Shown: piece after piece, positions 51,588 to 61,892 of the stretch
Layout of the letters: each line of letters begins with the position of its first letter
How positions within the stretch are numbered: position 1 is the first letter of the stretch
Assembly: GCA_016199985.1 (NCBI GenBank)
Contig: JACQFQ010000039.1
Location: forward strand, 1-64,000
DNA length: 64,000 nucleotides
Origin: Verrucomicrobiota bacterium
Lineage (GTDB): Bacteria; Verrucomicrobiota; Verrucomicrobiia; Limisphaerales; UBA11320
Direction: 5' to 3'
Program-made: the position numbers and the translations under genes
Notes under the pieces: generated by a model
What the model was told of the DNA's origin: nothing
Database searches by the model: none
The model's input: the letters and a program-made list of their open reading frames with translations, nothing else

Positions 51588-53174
51588 GTGATCGGTCTGC
51601 GGATACTGCGGGCTGCGAGCGGCGTCTTGATGGCGCATCGCGCGATTCACGCGATCGCGGCGCTTGCTGTCTTCATCGCCGAGAGCGAGGGGCTTCGGGC
51701 GGCGGACGCCGTGACATCGCCGGGCGTCCGGCTGGGCGCGATCGAGCTTCGGGACCGGATCGATCATCGCATTGACGAAGCGCGATTCGCGGGCGCGCGC
51801 TGGGGCGTCCTGGTCGTCTCGCTCGACTCCGGCCGCCTGATCTACTCTCGCAACGAGAACCTTCTTTTCATCCCCGCCTCCAACACCAAGCTGTTCACCG
51901 CGGGACTGGCTCTCGAACGATTGGGCGCCGACTTCCGCGTTCGCACGTCCCTCTACGGCCATGAGCGCCCTGATCGTCAGGGGAGGCTGCGGGGCGATCT
52001 GTTGTTGTTCGGACGAGGCGATCCGAGCTTCGCGACGCGGGGAGAGCATGGGATGTCCGGGTCCACGTTGGAAGGATTGGCTGGCGCGCTTCTCCAATCC
52101 GGGGTGCGGTTTGTTCGGGGGAATCTGCTCGTGAATGACCATTATTTTTCCGACAGCGCGTACGGCGCCGGATGGATGGTGGAGGATCTGGATTCCTACT
52201 ACTGCCCGGAGGTTTCAGCGCTTTCGTTCAACGACAATGTGGCTGCCTGGAGAGTGGCGCCCGGCCCTGCCGTGAGCAGTCCTGCGCGCGTCGGAATGAT
52301 CGAGCCGGACACGGGGCTCGTTTGGAGCAATCGCGCGACCACGGTTGCCGCGAAGGCGAGCACCCGGATCAGCGGCTCCCGCTATCTGGGACAGAATCGC
52401 GGCGTCGTGACGGGAACCATCGCGGTCGACGCCCCGCCCGCCACCAATCTGATCACGGTCCATGACCCCGCGTTGTGGTTCGGCCGCGCCCTGGCCGCGC
52501 GTCTCCGGGCTCGCGGCGTGACAATCTCGGGTTCGGTTCGCGCGGCGGCCGCCCAAGGCCAGGAGGCCGAGCGCCTTCCCGGGGGCAACTGGCGGGAACT
52601 GGCGATGCTTGAGTCTCCGCCGCTGCGCGAGCTGCTGCCCGGCGTGATGAAACCCTCAAATAATCTTCACGCGCAGCTCCTCTTTCTTCTCGTGGGCGCG
52701 CAGGCGGGTCCTGCCCCCGAACCCTTGTCGACTTCTCAGGCGTCGGTGGCGGCGCTTGAGGCATGGATGCGCGGCGTCCTGAGCCCCGGGCTGCTGCCTC
52801 GACTCGAGGAGGGAGCGGGGCTGTCGCGACGGAACGGCGCGAGTCCGCGACACATCGTCGATCTGCTGCGGCACATGGATCGCCACGCGTCGGCGTCGGT
52901 TTTCAAGGAATCCCTCCCGGTCGCCGGAGTGGACGGAACCCTGAAGCAGCGGATGCGCGGCACCCTTGCGGAGAACAATCTCCGGGCCAAAACCGGGAGC
53001 TTGCGGGGTGTGAGCTCGCTTTCGGGATATGTGACGACGCTCACGGGAGAGCGGCTGGCCTTCGCGATCCTGCTCAACGATTACATTGCCGAACCAGGGC
53101 AGCCTGCCGGGCGCGACGAGGTGGACGCGATCGCGGTGATGCTTCCGCAATACGGCGAGACCGCTCGTCCATGA
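51588..53174 (+). CDS. dacB: D-Ala-D-Ala carboxypeptidase/endopeptidase (PBP4, S13)
   Basis: This enzyme trims or cuts peptidoglycan peptides in the periplasm. The 528-residue protein (GTG start; ATG 51630 possible) has a hydrophobic export segment (about 16-34) and the three penicillin-binding motifs: SNTK (Ser98, Lys101), SNN (in KPSNNLHAQLL) and KTG (in RAKTGSLRG). The large insert between the first two motifs is typical of class C PBP4. It is slightly longer than E. coli PBP4. Confidence 0.92.
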   Translation: MIGLRILRAASGVLMAHRAIHAIAALAVFIAESEGLRAADAVTSPGVRLGAIELRDRIDHRIDEARFAGARWGVLVVSLDSGRLIYSRNENLLFIPASNTKLFTAGLALERLGADFRVRTSLYGHERPDRQGRLRGDLLLFGRGDPSFATRGEHGMSGSTLEGLAGALLQSGVRFVRGNLLVNDHYFSDSAYGAGWMVEDLDSYYCPEVSALSFNDNVAAWRVAPGPAVSSPARVGMIEPDTGLVWSNRATTVAAKASTRISGSRYLGQNRGVVTGTIAVDAPPATNLITVHDPALWFGRALAARLRARGVTISGSVRAAAAQGQEAERLPGGNWRELAMLESPPLRELLPGVMKPSNNLHAQLLFLLVGAQAGPAPEPLSTSQASVAALEAWMRGVLSPGLLPRLEEGAGLSRRNGASPRHIVDLLRHMDRHASASVFKESLPVAGVDGTLKQRMRGTLAENNLRAKTGSLRGVSSLSGYVTTLTGERLAFAILLNDYIAEPGQPAGRDEVDAIAVMLPQYGETARP

Positions 53175-53222
53175 TCACTTCTCCCTTTCACCCGGCCGGC
53201 GGCCTCCGCTAGGGTGGGATGC

Positions 53223-54428
53223 ATGAGTTCGACCGTCACGAGCCAGTCCCTTCCCGACGCCCAGGGCCACTTCGGGCCCTATGGGGGAAGATACGTCCCT
53301 GAGACCCTCATGCATCCCTTGCTGGAGCTCGAGCGGGAGTATTTCCGGGCGCAGCAGGATCCGGGATTTCAGCGCGAGCTCGATTACTACCTGAGCGAGT
53401 TCTGCGGCCGTCCGACGCCGCTTTACTTCGCCGAGAGGCTTACCGAGCAGCTGGGCGGAGCGAAGATCTACCTGAAGCGGGAGGACCTGCTCCACACCGG
53501 CGCGCACAAGATCAACAACGCCATCGGCCAGGTGCTGCTCGCCAAGCGGATGGGGAAGACGCGAATCATCGCGGAGACGGGCGCGGGGCAGCATGGCGTC
53601 GCGACGGCCACTGTCGCCGCGATGTTCGGAATGAAGTGCGTGATCTACATGGGCGCCGTCGACTGCGATCGTCAGGCGTTGAATGTGTATCGCATGAAGA
53701 TGCTCGGCGCGGAGGTGGTCGCCGTCCATGCGGGGCAGAAGACTTTGAAGGAGGCGGTCAGCGAGGCGATGCGGGATTGGGTGACGAATGTGCGGCACAC
53801 CCACTACATCCTCGGCACGGCCTATGGAGCTCATCCCTATCCGGTGATGGTTCGCAATTTTCATCGGGTGATTGGCGAAGAGGCTCGACGGCAGATTCTG
53901 GAAAAGGAAAAGCGGCTCCCCGATCTGCTCATCGCCTGCGTGGGCGGGGGCTCGAACGCGATCGGGCTCTTCTACCCCTTTCTGGGGGACGCGTCGGTGA
54001 GGATGTTGGGCGTCGAGGCGGGAGGCGAGGGCATCATTCCTGAGCGGCACGCCGCCCGGTTCCAAGGGGGATCGTTGGGCGTCCTGCAGGGCACGCGGAG
54101 TTTCATTCTGCAGGATGAGTGGGGCCAGATCCAATCAACGCACAGCGTCAGCGCGGGACTCGACTACGCCGCCGTTGGACCTGAGCACGCCTGGCTGCAT
54201 GATCAGGCCCGGGTCGAGTACTCCTACGCCACGGACGCGCAGACCCTGGAGGCTTTCATCCGGCTCGCGCGATTGGAGGGAATCATCCCTGCGTTGGAGA
54301 GCGCTCACGCTGTGGCGGCCTGCATCGAACGCGCTCCGAAGCTGTCGAAGGACACGCTGGTGATCGTGAATGTTTCAGGTCGCGGCGATAAAGATGTCGC
54401 GCAGGTCGCCGCCAAGATTCAGCTGTAG
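53223..54428 (+). CDS. trpB: Tryptophan synthase beta subunit TrpB
   Basis: This enzyme makes tryptophan from indole and serine. The 401-residue protein starts at ATG 53223 (a GTG at 53214 is less likely; AGGG/GGG precedes the ATG). It has the TrpB1-type sequence [15 protein letters not shown], the PLP lysine in [10 protein letters not shown], the catalytic Glu region [13 protein letters not shown] and the phosphate loop VGGGSNAIG. No trpA, trpF or other trp gene is within the window, so the subunit partner is encoded elsewhere. Confidence 0.95.
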   Translation: MSSTVTSQSLPDAQGHFGPYGGRYVPETLMHPLLELEREYFRAQQDPGFQRELDYYLSEFCGRPTPLYFAERLTEQLGGAKIYLKREDLLHTGAHKINNAIGQVLLAKRMGKTRIIAETGAGQHGVATATVAAMFGMKCVIYMGAVDCDRQALNVYRMKMLGAEVVAVHAGQKTLKEAVSEAMRDWVTNVRHTHYILGTAYGAHPYPVMVRNFHRVIGEEARRQILEKEKRLPDLLIACVGGGSNAIGLFYPFLGDASVRMLGVEAGGEGIIPERHAARFQGGSLGVLQGTRSFILQDEWGQIQSTHSVSAGLDYAAVGPEHAWLHDQARVEYSYATDAQTLEAFIRLARLEGIIPALESAHAVAACIERAPKLSKDTLVIVNVSGRGDKDVAQVAAKIQL

Positions 54429-54500
54429 CGGGCGCGCGCTCCGCGAATTCCCGCGAAAAACGTTCTCGTGTCGTGGTTTTCTTTCGGGTAGCTAGCGCGT

Positions 54501-55136
54501 GTGGCTAATGCTGGATTCAACCATGGGATCGGCGCGCTGCTGAACCGCGCGCGCGCCGCCGCGTCTGTGCTCTGGAAATGGGAGGCGTCGATCAAGGGAG
54601 CGCGGTTCTCAGGCGCGGCCACATTCGTCGGCCGACCGATCATCAGCGTGGCCGCCGGATCCTCCATGCGCTTCGGCGACCGGCTTCACTGCAACAGCTC
54701 CCCGCGGTCCAATCCGCTGGGGTGTTTTCAGCCCTGCGTGCTGCGCACAATGACCCCCGGCGCGGTGCTGGACGTGGGGGCGAATGTGGGCCTGAGCGCG
54801 GCGGTGCTGGTGGCCGGACGTTCCATCGTCGTCGGCGAGGGGACCATTTTCGGCTCGGGGGCGGTTATCATCGACAACGACTTCCACTTTCCGGAGGGAG
54901 AGTGGGGATGGGGCTTTGACTGCGCGCGCGACGCGCGCCCCGTGATCATCGGCCGCGGCTGCTTCATCGGCGCCCGCGCGTGGATCCTGAAGGGAGTGAC
55001 TTTGGGGGATCGCTCGATGGTCGGAGCGGGCGCGGTGGTGACCCGCGATGTTCCCGCGGGCTGCGTGGCCGTGGGGAATCCCGCGAGGATTCTCTCCCCG
55101 ACCAACGGCCGGAACGAGCCGTCAGCTGAGCGCTAA
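54501..55136 (+). CDS. Left-handed beta-helix (hexapeptide) acyltransferase
   Basis: A 211-residue protein (GTG start). From about residue 85 it shows irregular hexapeptide repeats with the [LIV]GxxxxV pattern, including VGEGTIFGSGAVIIDNDFHF and VGAGAVVTRDVPAGCVAVGNPARIL. The latter is the classic C-terminal coil of O-acetyltransferases of the NodL/LacA/WbbJ kind. It probably acetylates a sugar in the neighbouring surface glycan. Its last 15 bases overlap the end of the convergent glycosyltransferase gene. Confidence 0.85.
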   Translation: MANAGFNHGIGALLNRARAAASVLWKWEASIKGARFSGAATFVGRPIISVAAGSSMRFGDRLHCNSSPRSNPLGCFQPCVLRTMTPGAVLDVGANVGLSAAVLVAGRSIVVGEGTIFGSGAVIIDNDFHFPEGEWGWGFDCARDARPVIIGRGCFIGARAWILKGVTLGDRSMVGAGAVVTRDVPAGCVAVGNPARILSPTNGRNEPSAER

Positions 55137-55970
55137 CGACGCGCGGATGCGGTCCCAGGCGGGGAAACGTCGGCGTATTTTCCCGCGAAGCCCGAGGTAG
55201 GCCTCCGCCTCCCAAGGTCCGATGTGCAGGTTGTCCAGGACGGTTTGCCTTCGATCCAGGCGCGCCTTCATCGACTTGATCCCGAACTCCCGCAGCACGT
55301 AGGTGACTTCCGCGGCCTTCCGGATCGATTCGTCGTCCTTGAGAACGGAGTGAGGAGAGTAGGGATCGTCCATGTGATCCTGGAGAATGAACGGATAGTA
55401 CCAGCCGTTCACATAGCCGCGCGCGGCTATCCGGAGAAAATAATCGCTGAGTCCGATGCCCTTGCAGCCTTCGGGAACAGGGCCCATTTCCTCATAAAGC
55501 GCCCGTCGCATCAGGAATCCCGAGCCGCAGATCCATGGATGCCTGAACACGCGATGCCGGCCGATGGTTTGAACTTTCTTCTGGGCGCGCTGGAGGTCGA
55601 AGTCCTCAAGTCGGTAGTGCCAGCACGCGAGCGCCCCGAGCTCCTGGGTTTCCGTGAGCGCCGTGCCCAGGGCGCGAATCCACCCCGGCGTCACGAGGCA
55701 GTCGTTGTCGAGCTTGCCGACGAGCGTGGCGTCGGTGCTTTGCCAGACGCGATTGATCGCGTAAGTGGGGCCGAGGTTCTTGTCAAACAGCTCCACGCGC
55801 GCGATCCGCTTGTCCTTCGGAGGATGGGCCAGAAACTCCCTCGTTCCGTCGGTCGACGCGTTGTCCCAAATCACCAACTCGAACTGCTCGTCGGAGGACA
55901 GCAAGGCGTCCAGGCACTTCTTCGTGTAGTCGAGCCGGTTGTAGGTGACCAGAACGATGCAGGTTTTCAT
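55122..55970 (-). CDS. GT2-family glycosyltransferase
   Basis: A 282-residue cytoplasmic enzyme from ATG 55970; an upstream ATG at 56099 would add a low-complexity lead. The GT-A motifs are TCIVLVTYNRLDYTKKCLDA at the start, WDNASTDGT, and KLDNDCLVTPGW holding the DxD-equivalent DND metal site. It probably adds a sugar from a nucleotide donor to the lipid-linked glycan. It is downstream of the ligase-like gene on the same strand. Confidence 0.87.
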   Translation of the reverse strand: MKTCIVLVTYNRLDYTKKCLDALLSSDEQFELVIWDNASTDGTREFLAHPPKDKRIARVELFDKNLGPTYAINRVWQSTDATLVGKLDNDCLVTPGWIRALGTALTETQELGALACWHYRLEDFDLQRAQKKVQTIGRHRVFRHPWICGSGFLMRRALYEEMGPVPEGCKGIGLSDYFLRIAARGYVNGWYYPFILQDHMDDPYSPHSVLKDDESIRKAAEVTYVLREFGIKSMKARLDRRQTVLDNLHIGPWEAEAYLGLRGKIRRRFPAWDRIRASLALS

Positions 55971-56111
55971 GGGCTCTGGATTCGAGGGCCGCGACTTCTG
56001 GCCTGCCGGTGAAAAGGAACGGTCGGCGCCGTCGTCCTCCCGGACACGGGCGTTTGCGGACACCGTGGACGAGGAGGGTTGGGGATGGGTGCTGCTCATG
56101 ACAAGGGCGAC

Positions 56112-57473
56112 TTAAGCGTGGGGTCCTTCGGCGGCTTCCGACATCCAGTCCAGGTTTTCCTGCGGCGCCGCGGCCGGCGCTCCGGCGTAGGTCTCCTGGC
56201 TGTCCGCGCGCAGGATCTCGTCATGCACTCCCGCGATGATGGCGAAGGTCATCGGGATCATATGGTGGAGCTGGTCGTAGTAGCAGACGGAGATGAACGC
56301 CGTGACATGGGCGAAGAGGCATACGCCCCAGCCCCAGGACAGCCACGCGCGATCCATCCGTCCCGTCGCCTCGGCCTGCGCCCGCGCCTTGCCGCAGAGC
56401 AGGAAGGCTTCGCGCAGGAGCCACATGAAAAGGAACATCCGGATCAATCCGCCGGTGACGCCTTCGGCGACGTACTGATTGGTGATGTCGACATTGTTCG
56501 GATCGTTCGGCAGCGTTCGAAAATCAAGCCAATGGGCCGTGACGGTCGTGCCGGTGAGCCACCATTCGCTGAAATGGTTGATCGCTTGGTCGATGATCTG
56601 CACGCGGTGGAATCCGGTGCCGCCAGTGATGTCGCTGAGCCGCCCGATGAGATGCCACACGGGGGCCTTCATGACGCAGTGGAGACCGATCGCCCCGAGC
56701 ACGCACAGTTTGAGCATCAGCCGGGTGTGCTCTCGCCAGTTCCAGATCACCAGGGCCATCGCCGCGAAGCCCAATGTCAGGACGGGAGCGCTGGATCCGG
56801 ACGCGATGGCCGTGGCGACGGTTGATCCGCCCGCCAGAAGCAACATGAAGTTCCTCCGAGGCTGCGACCATGCCCAAAGGAGCAGGGGACCGAGGAGGCT
56901 GGCGCCCGCCAACCCCGCCGTGATGGGATGGGCGAAGGCGCCCTGGCAACGAAGCTTTCCGTCGCGGACCTGGGTCATCTCATGCACGGTTCCCAGAAAA
57001 CTGAACGGGTTCTCCTCCCGGCGCATTTCCACCAGCATGAAGAACCCCATGATGCAGGAGGTGATCAGGAGAGAGATCATGGCGCCCTGGACGTCCTCCC
57101 GGGTGTGGATGAAGTGCCTCGTGAAAAAGTAGACGAGCGCGAAATCGGCGCTGGCGCCGAGCCCCGCCATGATGCCGGATCGCCCGGGCTCTCGCGCGAT
57201 GGAGAGGAGGAGAGCGCCGATGCAGTAGTAGACCACGACCCGGTCCAGAGTGGTCTTCTCGATCGGCCGGCTTTCGCTCCGCACGAAGTGGCGGACCAGG
57301 TAGAATAGGAGGAGGATGCGGATGCCGTACATCTGGACTCCGGCGATCTCCACTTCCTGGGTGAGCGGAAAGAAGTGGATGCCGATCAGGAGCGGCAGGA
57401 GGGCCCATCGACGCGGGAGGGCGAGGACCCCCAGGATCATCACGATCAGAAACACCAACCCCGCCGAGTTCAT
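56112..57473 (-). CDS. O-antigen-ligase-like polytopic membrane protein
   Basis: A 453-residue protein with about ten hydrophobic segments, starting AGLVFLIVMILGVLALP and including LLPLLIGIHFFPL and NFMLLLAGGSTVATAIASGSS. A longer hydrophilic loop at about 285-340 (HLIGRLSDITGGTGFHR) lies where WaaL/Wzy proteins have their periplasmic catalytic loop. It could ligate glycan to lipid A core or polymerise repeat units; the sequence does not decide between these. Confidence 0.82.
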   Translation of the reverse strand: MNSAGLVFLIVMILGVLALPRRWALLPLLIGIHFFPLTQEVEIAGVQMYGIRILLLFYLVRHFVRSESRPIEKTTLDRVVVYYCIGALLLSIAREPGRSGIMAGLGASADFALVYFFTRHFIHTREDVQGAMISLLITSCIMGFFMLVEMRREENPFSFLGTVHEMTQVRDGKLRCQGAFAHPITAGLAGASLLGPLLLWAWSQPRRNFMLLLAGGSTVATAIASGSSAPVLTLGFAAMALVIWNWREHTRLMLKLCVLGAIGLHCVMKAPVWHLIGRLSDITGGTGFHRVQIIDQAINHFSEWWLTGTTVTAHWLDFRTLPNDPNNVDITNQYVAEGVTGGLIRMFLFMWLLREAFLLCGKARAQAEATGRMDRAWLSWGWGVCLFAHVTAFISVCYYDQLHHMIPMTFAIIAGVHDEILRADSQETYAGAPAAAPQENLDWMSEAAEGPHA

Positions 57474-57572
57474 CTGAAGGCCGCCCCCTTCTCCTCCTCA
57501 AGCGAGGCGCGGGCTGTCAGACGTCGGGTTGTGCTGATCTGTGCCATGTCTGACGTTCCCTTGTCGCGGGAA

Positions 57573-59360
57573 TCACGGATTGACCACGCGCACGTTGGTT
57601 GGCGTGGGCGGCAGCTGCCGGGCCACCTGGTAGGGCCCGGGGAGCACCGTGGGCTGATTGAGCACCGTGGATCGCCCGAAATCCCGAAACGAGGTTCCGA
57701 GCACGAAGGGCGTCGCGACGAGGGTTCCCACGCGGGCTTGGAGGTTGAGGTCCTCATACTTGAGACCCACGACATCTTGGAGTTGCGGATCCATGACGAA
57801 GGTGTGTCCGGAATTGTCGAAGCCAAGGCTCTTCCATGTGGCCAAGTCGATCAGAGGCGCCGTGCCTATGCGGAACTTTGGACTGCCGTTCGGGACATAG
57901 ATGATGTTCCCCTCGCTGCGCAGCTGGGTCGTGGGATCCATCCGGATGATCCCCGGAGGATTCGCCGCGACCGACCAGATGATATTGTTCATGAACTGAA
58001 CGTCGCGAGACGGCCCGCTGATGGCGGCCGACTCGTCGATCGAGAGCGCGCGCACCCATCCGGACGATCCGTTCAAGCCAAAGATCAGGTTGTTGTAGAT
58101 ACGGGTGCGATTGTTGTGGCCCGACAGCAGCACGGCGGCGTCGCCGCTGCCTCCGGGGTTCCCGTAGTTGCCGATCAGAATATTGCTGTGGAACACCCAG
58201 TCGCTGGTGCCGCCGTTCTCGTAGCTCAGAAACATGCCTTCCACCGTGTTCTCGATGAGGTTCGCGTACACCCATCCGCCCACGTTGCTTCCGGGCTCGG
58301 AGTTGGGGCTGAAGAAAGGGCCGATGCCATCGCCGTGGGCGTTGCAGACCGTCGTGCTGAGCTTGTTGCAGTTCCGGATGGAGTTGTAACGCGTCACGGA
58401 GAGGCGTCCGCAGCCGCGGATCGCGCTGGTTCCGTTCGTGATGATGTTTCCCTCGACGAGGCTGTACCGTCCGCCCGTAATCCCGATGTGATCGAAGTCG
58501 CGCACGACGCAGTTGCGCACGGCGGAGTACCACAGGTCGTCGCAGCGAAACCCGGCCCACACGTTCGAGATGGTCACGTTGTCCAGAAACACGTTCTCGC
58601 GATGGTTGTTGTCCCAGATCGTGCCCAGATTCACGCCTGACAGGCATCCTGAACCTGGAATGTTCTTGCTGTTCTCGAACACAAGGTTGCTGAGGTGGAT
58701 GGCGTCGTCCAAACGGAAAACATACTCCAGAACTCCGCTTCCCGAAATGCGCGCCTCGCCCGCGCCCCACCCCACGAGGCTGGTGTAGTTGACAGGCCTC
58801 ACGATGCGGTAGGCGAGGTTCGTCGACGCCGAAAGCAGGCCATTCCAATTGGACAGCACGAGGCTCGTGCTGGTCGAAACCGAGCTCACGTTCCAGACGC
58901 CGACCTGATCCACGAGCGCTCCCGTGATATCGGAATTATAAACATAGGTGAGGTCGCCCGCCCTGACGCCGTTGAGCGTGTAGTTCACCAACGCGTCCGA
59001 GAGCACGCCGCCTTGCGCGATGTGTCCGCTGTGGCCTTCCAGGACAAGGTCGCCGCCTTGCGCGATGATCTGCTGCCCCTGGTAGATCACTCCCTTCTTG
59101 AAATAGACGTTATCCCCCGCGTGAAGCCGGGCTGCGAGGGAGTTGAGGGTGGCGCCCATGTCGCCCGGGCAATACTTGAAGGCGGATGAGGGGCCAAGAC
59201 CCGTATTCGCGTCGGATCCTCCGACGAAATCAACGTAGTAATTCACCGCCATCGCCGGGAGGGCCATCCCCAGAAAACAAGCCCAGGCCAGGAAGGTTTG
59301 GCGGATGAACCGTTGCGCCCCGTGCCGCCCGATAGATAAGAAACTCAGACCAGCTGTCAT
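57573..59360 (-). CDS. Secreted right-handed parallel beta-helix protein
   Basis: A 595-residue protein. The signal peptide ends near ALPAMAVNYYVDF (about 39). The body is a run of strand-turn repeats rich in Asn, Val and Gly (for example VRNCVVRDFDHIGITGG and NIITNGTSAIRGCG), the pattern of pectate-lyase-like Beta_helix / right-handed parallel beta-helix proteins. AGGAG lies 10 bases before the ATG. Such proteins are often polysaccharide lyases or epimerases; in glycan-export loci they may process the polymer. No catalytic residue can be assigned. Confidence 0.83.
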   Translation of the reverse strand: MTAGLSFLSIGRHGAQRFIRQTFLAWACFLGMALPAMAVNYYVDFVGGSDANTGLGPSSAFKYCPGDMGATLNSLAARLHAGDNVYFKKGVIYQGQQIIAQGGDLVLEGHSGHIAQGGVLSDALVNYTLNGVRAGDLTYVYNSDITGALVDQVGVWNVSSVSTSTSLVLSNWNGLLSASTNLAYRIVRPVNYTSLVGWGAGEARISGSGVLEYVFRLDDAIHLSNLVFENSKNIPGSGCLSGVNLGTIWDNNHRENVFLDNVTISNVWAGFRCDDLWYSAVRNCVVRDFDHIGITGGRYSLVEGNIITNGTSAIRGCGRLSVTRYNSIRNCNKLSTTVCNAHGDGIGPFFSPNSEPGSNVGGWVYANLIENTVEGMFLSYENGGTSDWVFHSNILIGNYGNPGGSGDAAVLLSGHNNRTRIYNNLIFGLNGSSGWVRALSIDESAAISGPSRDVQFMNNIIWSVAANPPGIIRMDPTTQLRSEGNIIYVPNGSPKFRIGTAPLIDLATWKSLGFDNSGHTFVMDPQLQDVVGLKYEDLNLQARVGTLVATPFVLGTSFRDFGRSTVLNQPTVLPGPYQVARQLPPTPTNVRVVNP

Positions 59361-59546
59361 AGATTGCTCACTCCTGATAAGGAACGTCTCGATCGAGTGG
59401 GGGCGTGCTACCGGGATTCAGCCTCTCGGGTTGACGAGGGCATCCGAGTTCGAGGCAGAACCGATCGGGACACTAGGGACAACATCATGGCCCATACCGT
59501 ATACTCATCGGCAGACGTTCAGGTTAACTTGAGAGAGCCCTGGTCC

Positions 59547-61067
59547 TCAGTCCGACCTGAGGCGCGGCTGGGCTCTCTGGAACACCCGGGCCCGTATACT
59601 CTGCGCGGTGGAGCGGATCCTGTCGAGGAGAACTGGATCAAAATAGGACAGCGACACGATCCAGCTGCCCAGTCCGAGGGCCGCGAGCAGGGAAAGCTCG
59701 AGGCGGGGGTGGATCTCCTGGAGGAAATCCAGGCGCTGGACGCCTTCCAGGATCAGGACGGGGAGCAGGCTGGCGAGGAGGCTGGACTTCAGCGCGTGTC
59801 CCAGCTCGAGCCAGGAGACCTTCGCGTAGATAACGGCCAGCACGAGATTCGCGGGGAGATAGATGCCGAGAAAAATCGTGGTTCGGCAGGCCGCAACGAT
59901 GGTCACCTGCTCCGAGGTCGTCATCGCGGAGCTCAGCTCCTTGGCCACCCAGAATCCGAGGGCCGAAAACACGCCGATGCCCCAGACGTTGAGGCTGGCC
60001 AATCCCGGCCTGCTCACGGCCTGGAGGAGGGGCCCGGTGAATGAGGTGAGCGCTTTGGCGGCGCCCATCGCGCAGAGAATGGCGAGCGCGGGCGATCCGT
60101 CGATCCACTGGCTTCCCAGCGATCGAAGAATCGGCGAAGCACAAACCGCTGTGCCGATCATGATGGGAATGGTCACGCAGGCGCTGATCCTGATGCATCG
60201 CAGAAAGGTCGTCTTGAGCGCCTTCGGGTCTCCTTGCAACGCCGCGAAATGGGTGAGCGCCACGTTCTGGATGGAGCGCGTGACAAGGCGAAGCGCGAGC
60301 TCGACCAATCGATCCGCCAATCGGTAGAGCCCAACGGCCGTGGGGCCAAAGAAAAGAGCGAGGAGCAAGGCGTCCATCTGTCCCTGGACCCCGACTCCGA
60401 TTTGTCCCATCAACACCTTCGAGGAGAAGGGCAGCAAGGGCTTCACCTCGCTCAGCCTGAGGTGGAGCCGCGGATGCCACCGGGTCTGAGTGGCGAGGGT
60501 GAACAGGCTGATCACGTCCGTGGTCACTCGCTGGCCGACGAGCGCCCACACTCCGTAGTGGCTGACCGCCATTCCCACCCCGACCACGCCGCCAAGCGTT
60601 GTCGCCACGCCGGAGCGGATGGCCAGCGCCTTGAAATTCTTGTCGCGCTGATGGACGGCCTGATAAAGCGCCGAGGCGCAGCCCAGCGGCATGAGCAGCG
60701 CCAGCGCTCGCATCACCGGCTCGAGCTCAGGCATCCGATTGATCCCCGCCACCCATCCCGCCCCCAGAAAGATCCCGGCGCTCATCAGCCCGCTCAAGCC
60801 GGTGAGGGTCCAAAACACCGAGCTGAAAATGTTCCGATTGAACGTGGGGGTTTGGATGATCGCGATCTGGAGGCCAAGGCCGGCGAGGATTTCCGCGAAG
60901 ATCAGGTAAACCCCCGCGGTGCTCACCAATCCGAAGTCTCGCGGCGTCAGCAGCGCGGCGAGAACGAAGGTGATCACGCCGGTGGCCGCCTCTTGGAGGA
61001 GATTGGCGAGCATCGACCACTTGACCGACGCGCCAAGCGTGGACGACTGGGAGGGCTGGTCGCTCAT
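59547..61067 (-). CDS. Wzx-type oligosaccharide flippase
   Basis: A 506-residue polytopic protein from ATG 61067. GGAGGAGGAGG ending seven bases upstream fixes the start, while the frame extends to 61151. About 12 to 14 hydrophobic segments are spread along the length. The N-terminus has the polysaccharide-transporter pattern WSMLANLLQEAATGVITFVL then LLTPRDFGLVSTAGVY, typical of MVF/PST flippases. It would move lipid-linked repeat units across the inner membrane for the neighbouring ligase or polymerase. Confidence 0.9.
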   Translation of the reverse strand: MSDQPSQSSTLGASVKWSMLANLLQEAATGVITFVLAALLTPRDFGLVSTAGVYLIFAEILAGLGLQIAIIQTPTFNRNIFSSVFWTLTGLSGLMSAGIFLGAGWVAGINRMPELEPVMRALALLMPLGCASALYQAVHQRDKNFKALAIRSGVATTLGGVVGVGMAVSHYGVWALVGQRVTTDVISLFTLATQTRWHPRLHLRLSEVKPLLPFSSKVLMGQIGVGVQGQMDALLLALFFGPTAVGLYRLADRLVELALRLVTRSIQNVALTHFAALQGDPKALKTTFLRCIRISACVTIPIMIGTAVCASPILRSLGSQWIDGSPALAILCAMGAAKALTSFTGPLLQAVSRPGLASLNVWGIGVFSALGFWVAKELSSAMTTSEQVTIVAACRTTIFLGIYLPANLVLAVIYAKVSWLELGHALKSSLLASLLPVLILEGVQRLDFLQEIHPRLELSLLAALGLGSWIVSLSYFDPVLLDRIRSTAQSIRARVFQRAQPRLRSD

Positions 61068-61074
61068 TCGATCG

Positions 61075-61088
61075 CCTCCTCCTCCTCC
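61075..61088 (-). promoter_or_regulatory. Extended Shine-Dalgarno site of the flippase gene
   Basis: A GGAGGAGGAGGAGG tract on the minus strand ends seven bases before ATG 61067. It is unusually strong for this window and decides the start. Confidence 0.7.
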
Positions 61089-61179
61089 GTCCTCGCCGCA
61101 TCCACAGATTGAGATCGATTCAACATGATGACTCCGCGCATCGAATGACATCGGCGGACGGCCGAGCGTTCAACACGGG

Positions 61180-61830
61180 CTAAACCCCCAGGACAAAGAA
61201 GGCGTGCCATTGGAACTTCTGCAGCCGGTATTGCTGGAGGACGGTGAACCCGGCGTCCCGCATTTTCGCCACGACGTTCTGGCCGCGGGTCTCGGGCGAG
61301 CTGCCGATCTCCCAGTGATGCTCCGGGATGAGAGCTTCGTTGAACGCCTTGCGGCTATTGAAGTTCATCTCCCAGAACTTCCATCCCATGCGAAAAAGAC
61401 AAACGCCGAATCCCAGCCGTCTCCGCCGATCGGGAAGCGAGATGATGACAATCTTGCTCGAGACCCGCCTCAGCTCCTTGAGGGCCGCGGAGAAATACTC
61501 GAACTGGAGGTGTTCCAGCACCTGACCGCAGACCACGGCGTCGAACTGCCCGTCCTGGAACGGCATCTCGAGAACGCTTCCCACAACGTCGGGCTTGAGG
61601 TCCTCCGCGATGTCGATGGTGGTGTGCTTGATGACGTTGATCGGCGACAGGAACGCGCGCATCAACCCCTTGCCCACGCCGACTTCCAGGATGTTGCGGC
61701 ATCCGTGGGCGCTCAGGAGCCTGAACTGCTCCGTGATGCTTTCGATGCGCAGGGGATGGAAGGCGTTTGGATCGTAGCACGACGCTTCCACCTGCTTCTG
61801 ATACTCCGAGGACACTGTCGATTGTTTCAT
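61180..61830 (-). CDS. SAM-dependent class I methyltransferase
   Basis: A 216-residue protein. The SAM-binding motif I is EVGVGKG (49-55), followed by TTIDIAEDLKPDVV and FDAVVCGQVLEHL (motif II/III region). It matches Methyltransf_11/UbiE-like folds. There is no membrane segment. It lies between asnB and the flippase, on the same strand, so it probably methylates a sugar or carrier of the surface glycan; the actual substrate is unknown. Confidence 0.85.
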   Translation of the reverse strand: MKQSTVSSEYQKQVEASCYDPNAFHPLRIESITEQFRLLSAHGCRNILEVGVGKGLMRAFLSPINVIKHTTIDIAEDLKPDVVGSVLEMPFQDGQFDAVVCGQVLEHLQFEYFSAALKELRRVSSKIVIISLPDRRRRLGFGVCLFRMGWKFWEMNFNSRKAFNEALIPEHHWEIGSSPETRGQNVVAKMRDAGFTVLQQYRLQKFQWHAFFVLGV

Positions 61831-61892
61831 CGGCTTTGATCTTTCGATGGTTCCCGCGGCGACCTGGCCACGCTGCGATTGGCGGAGGGCGA

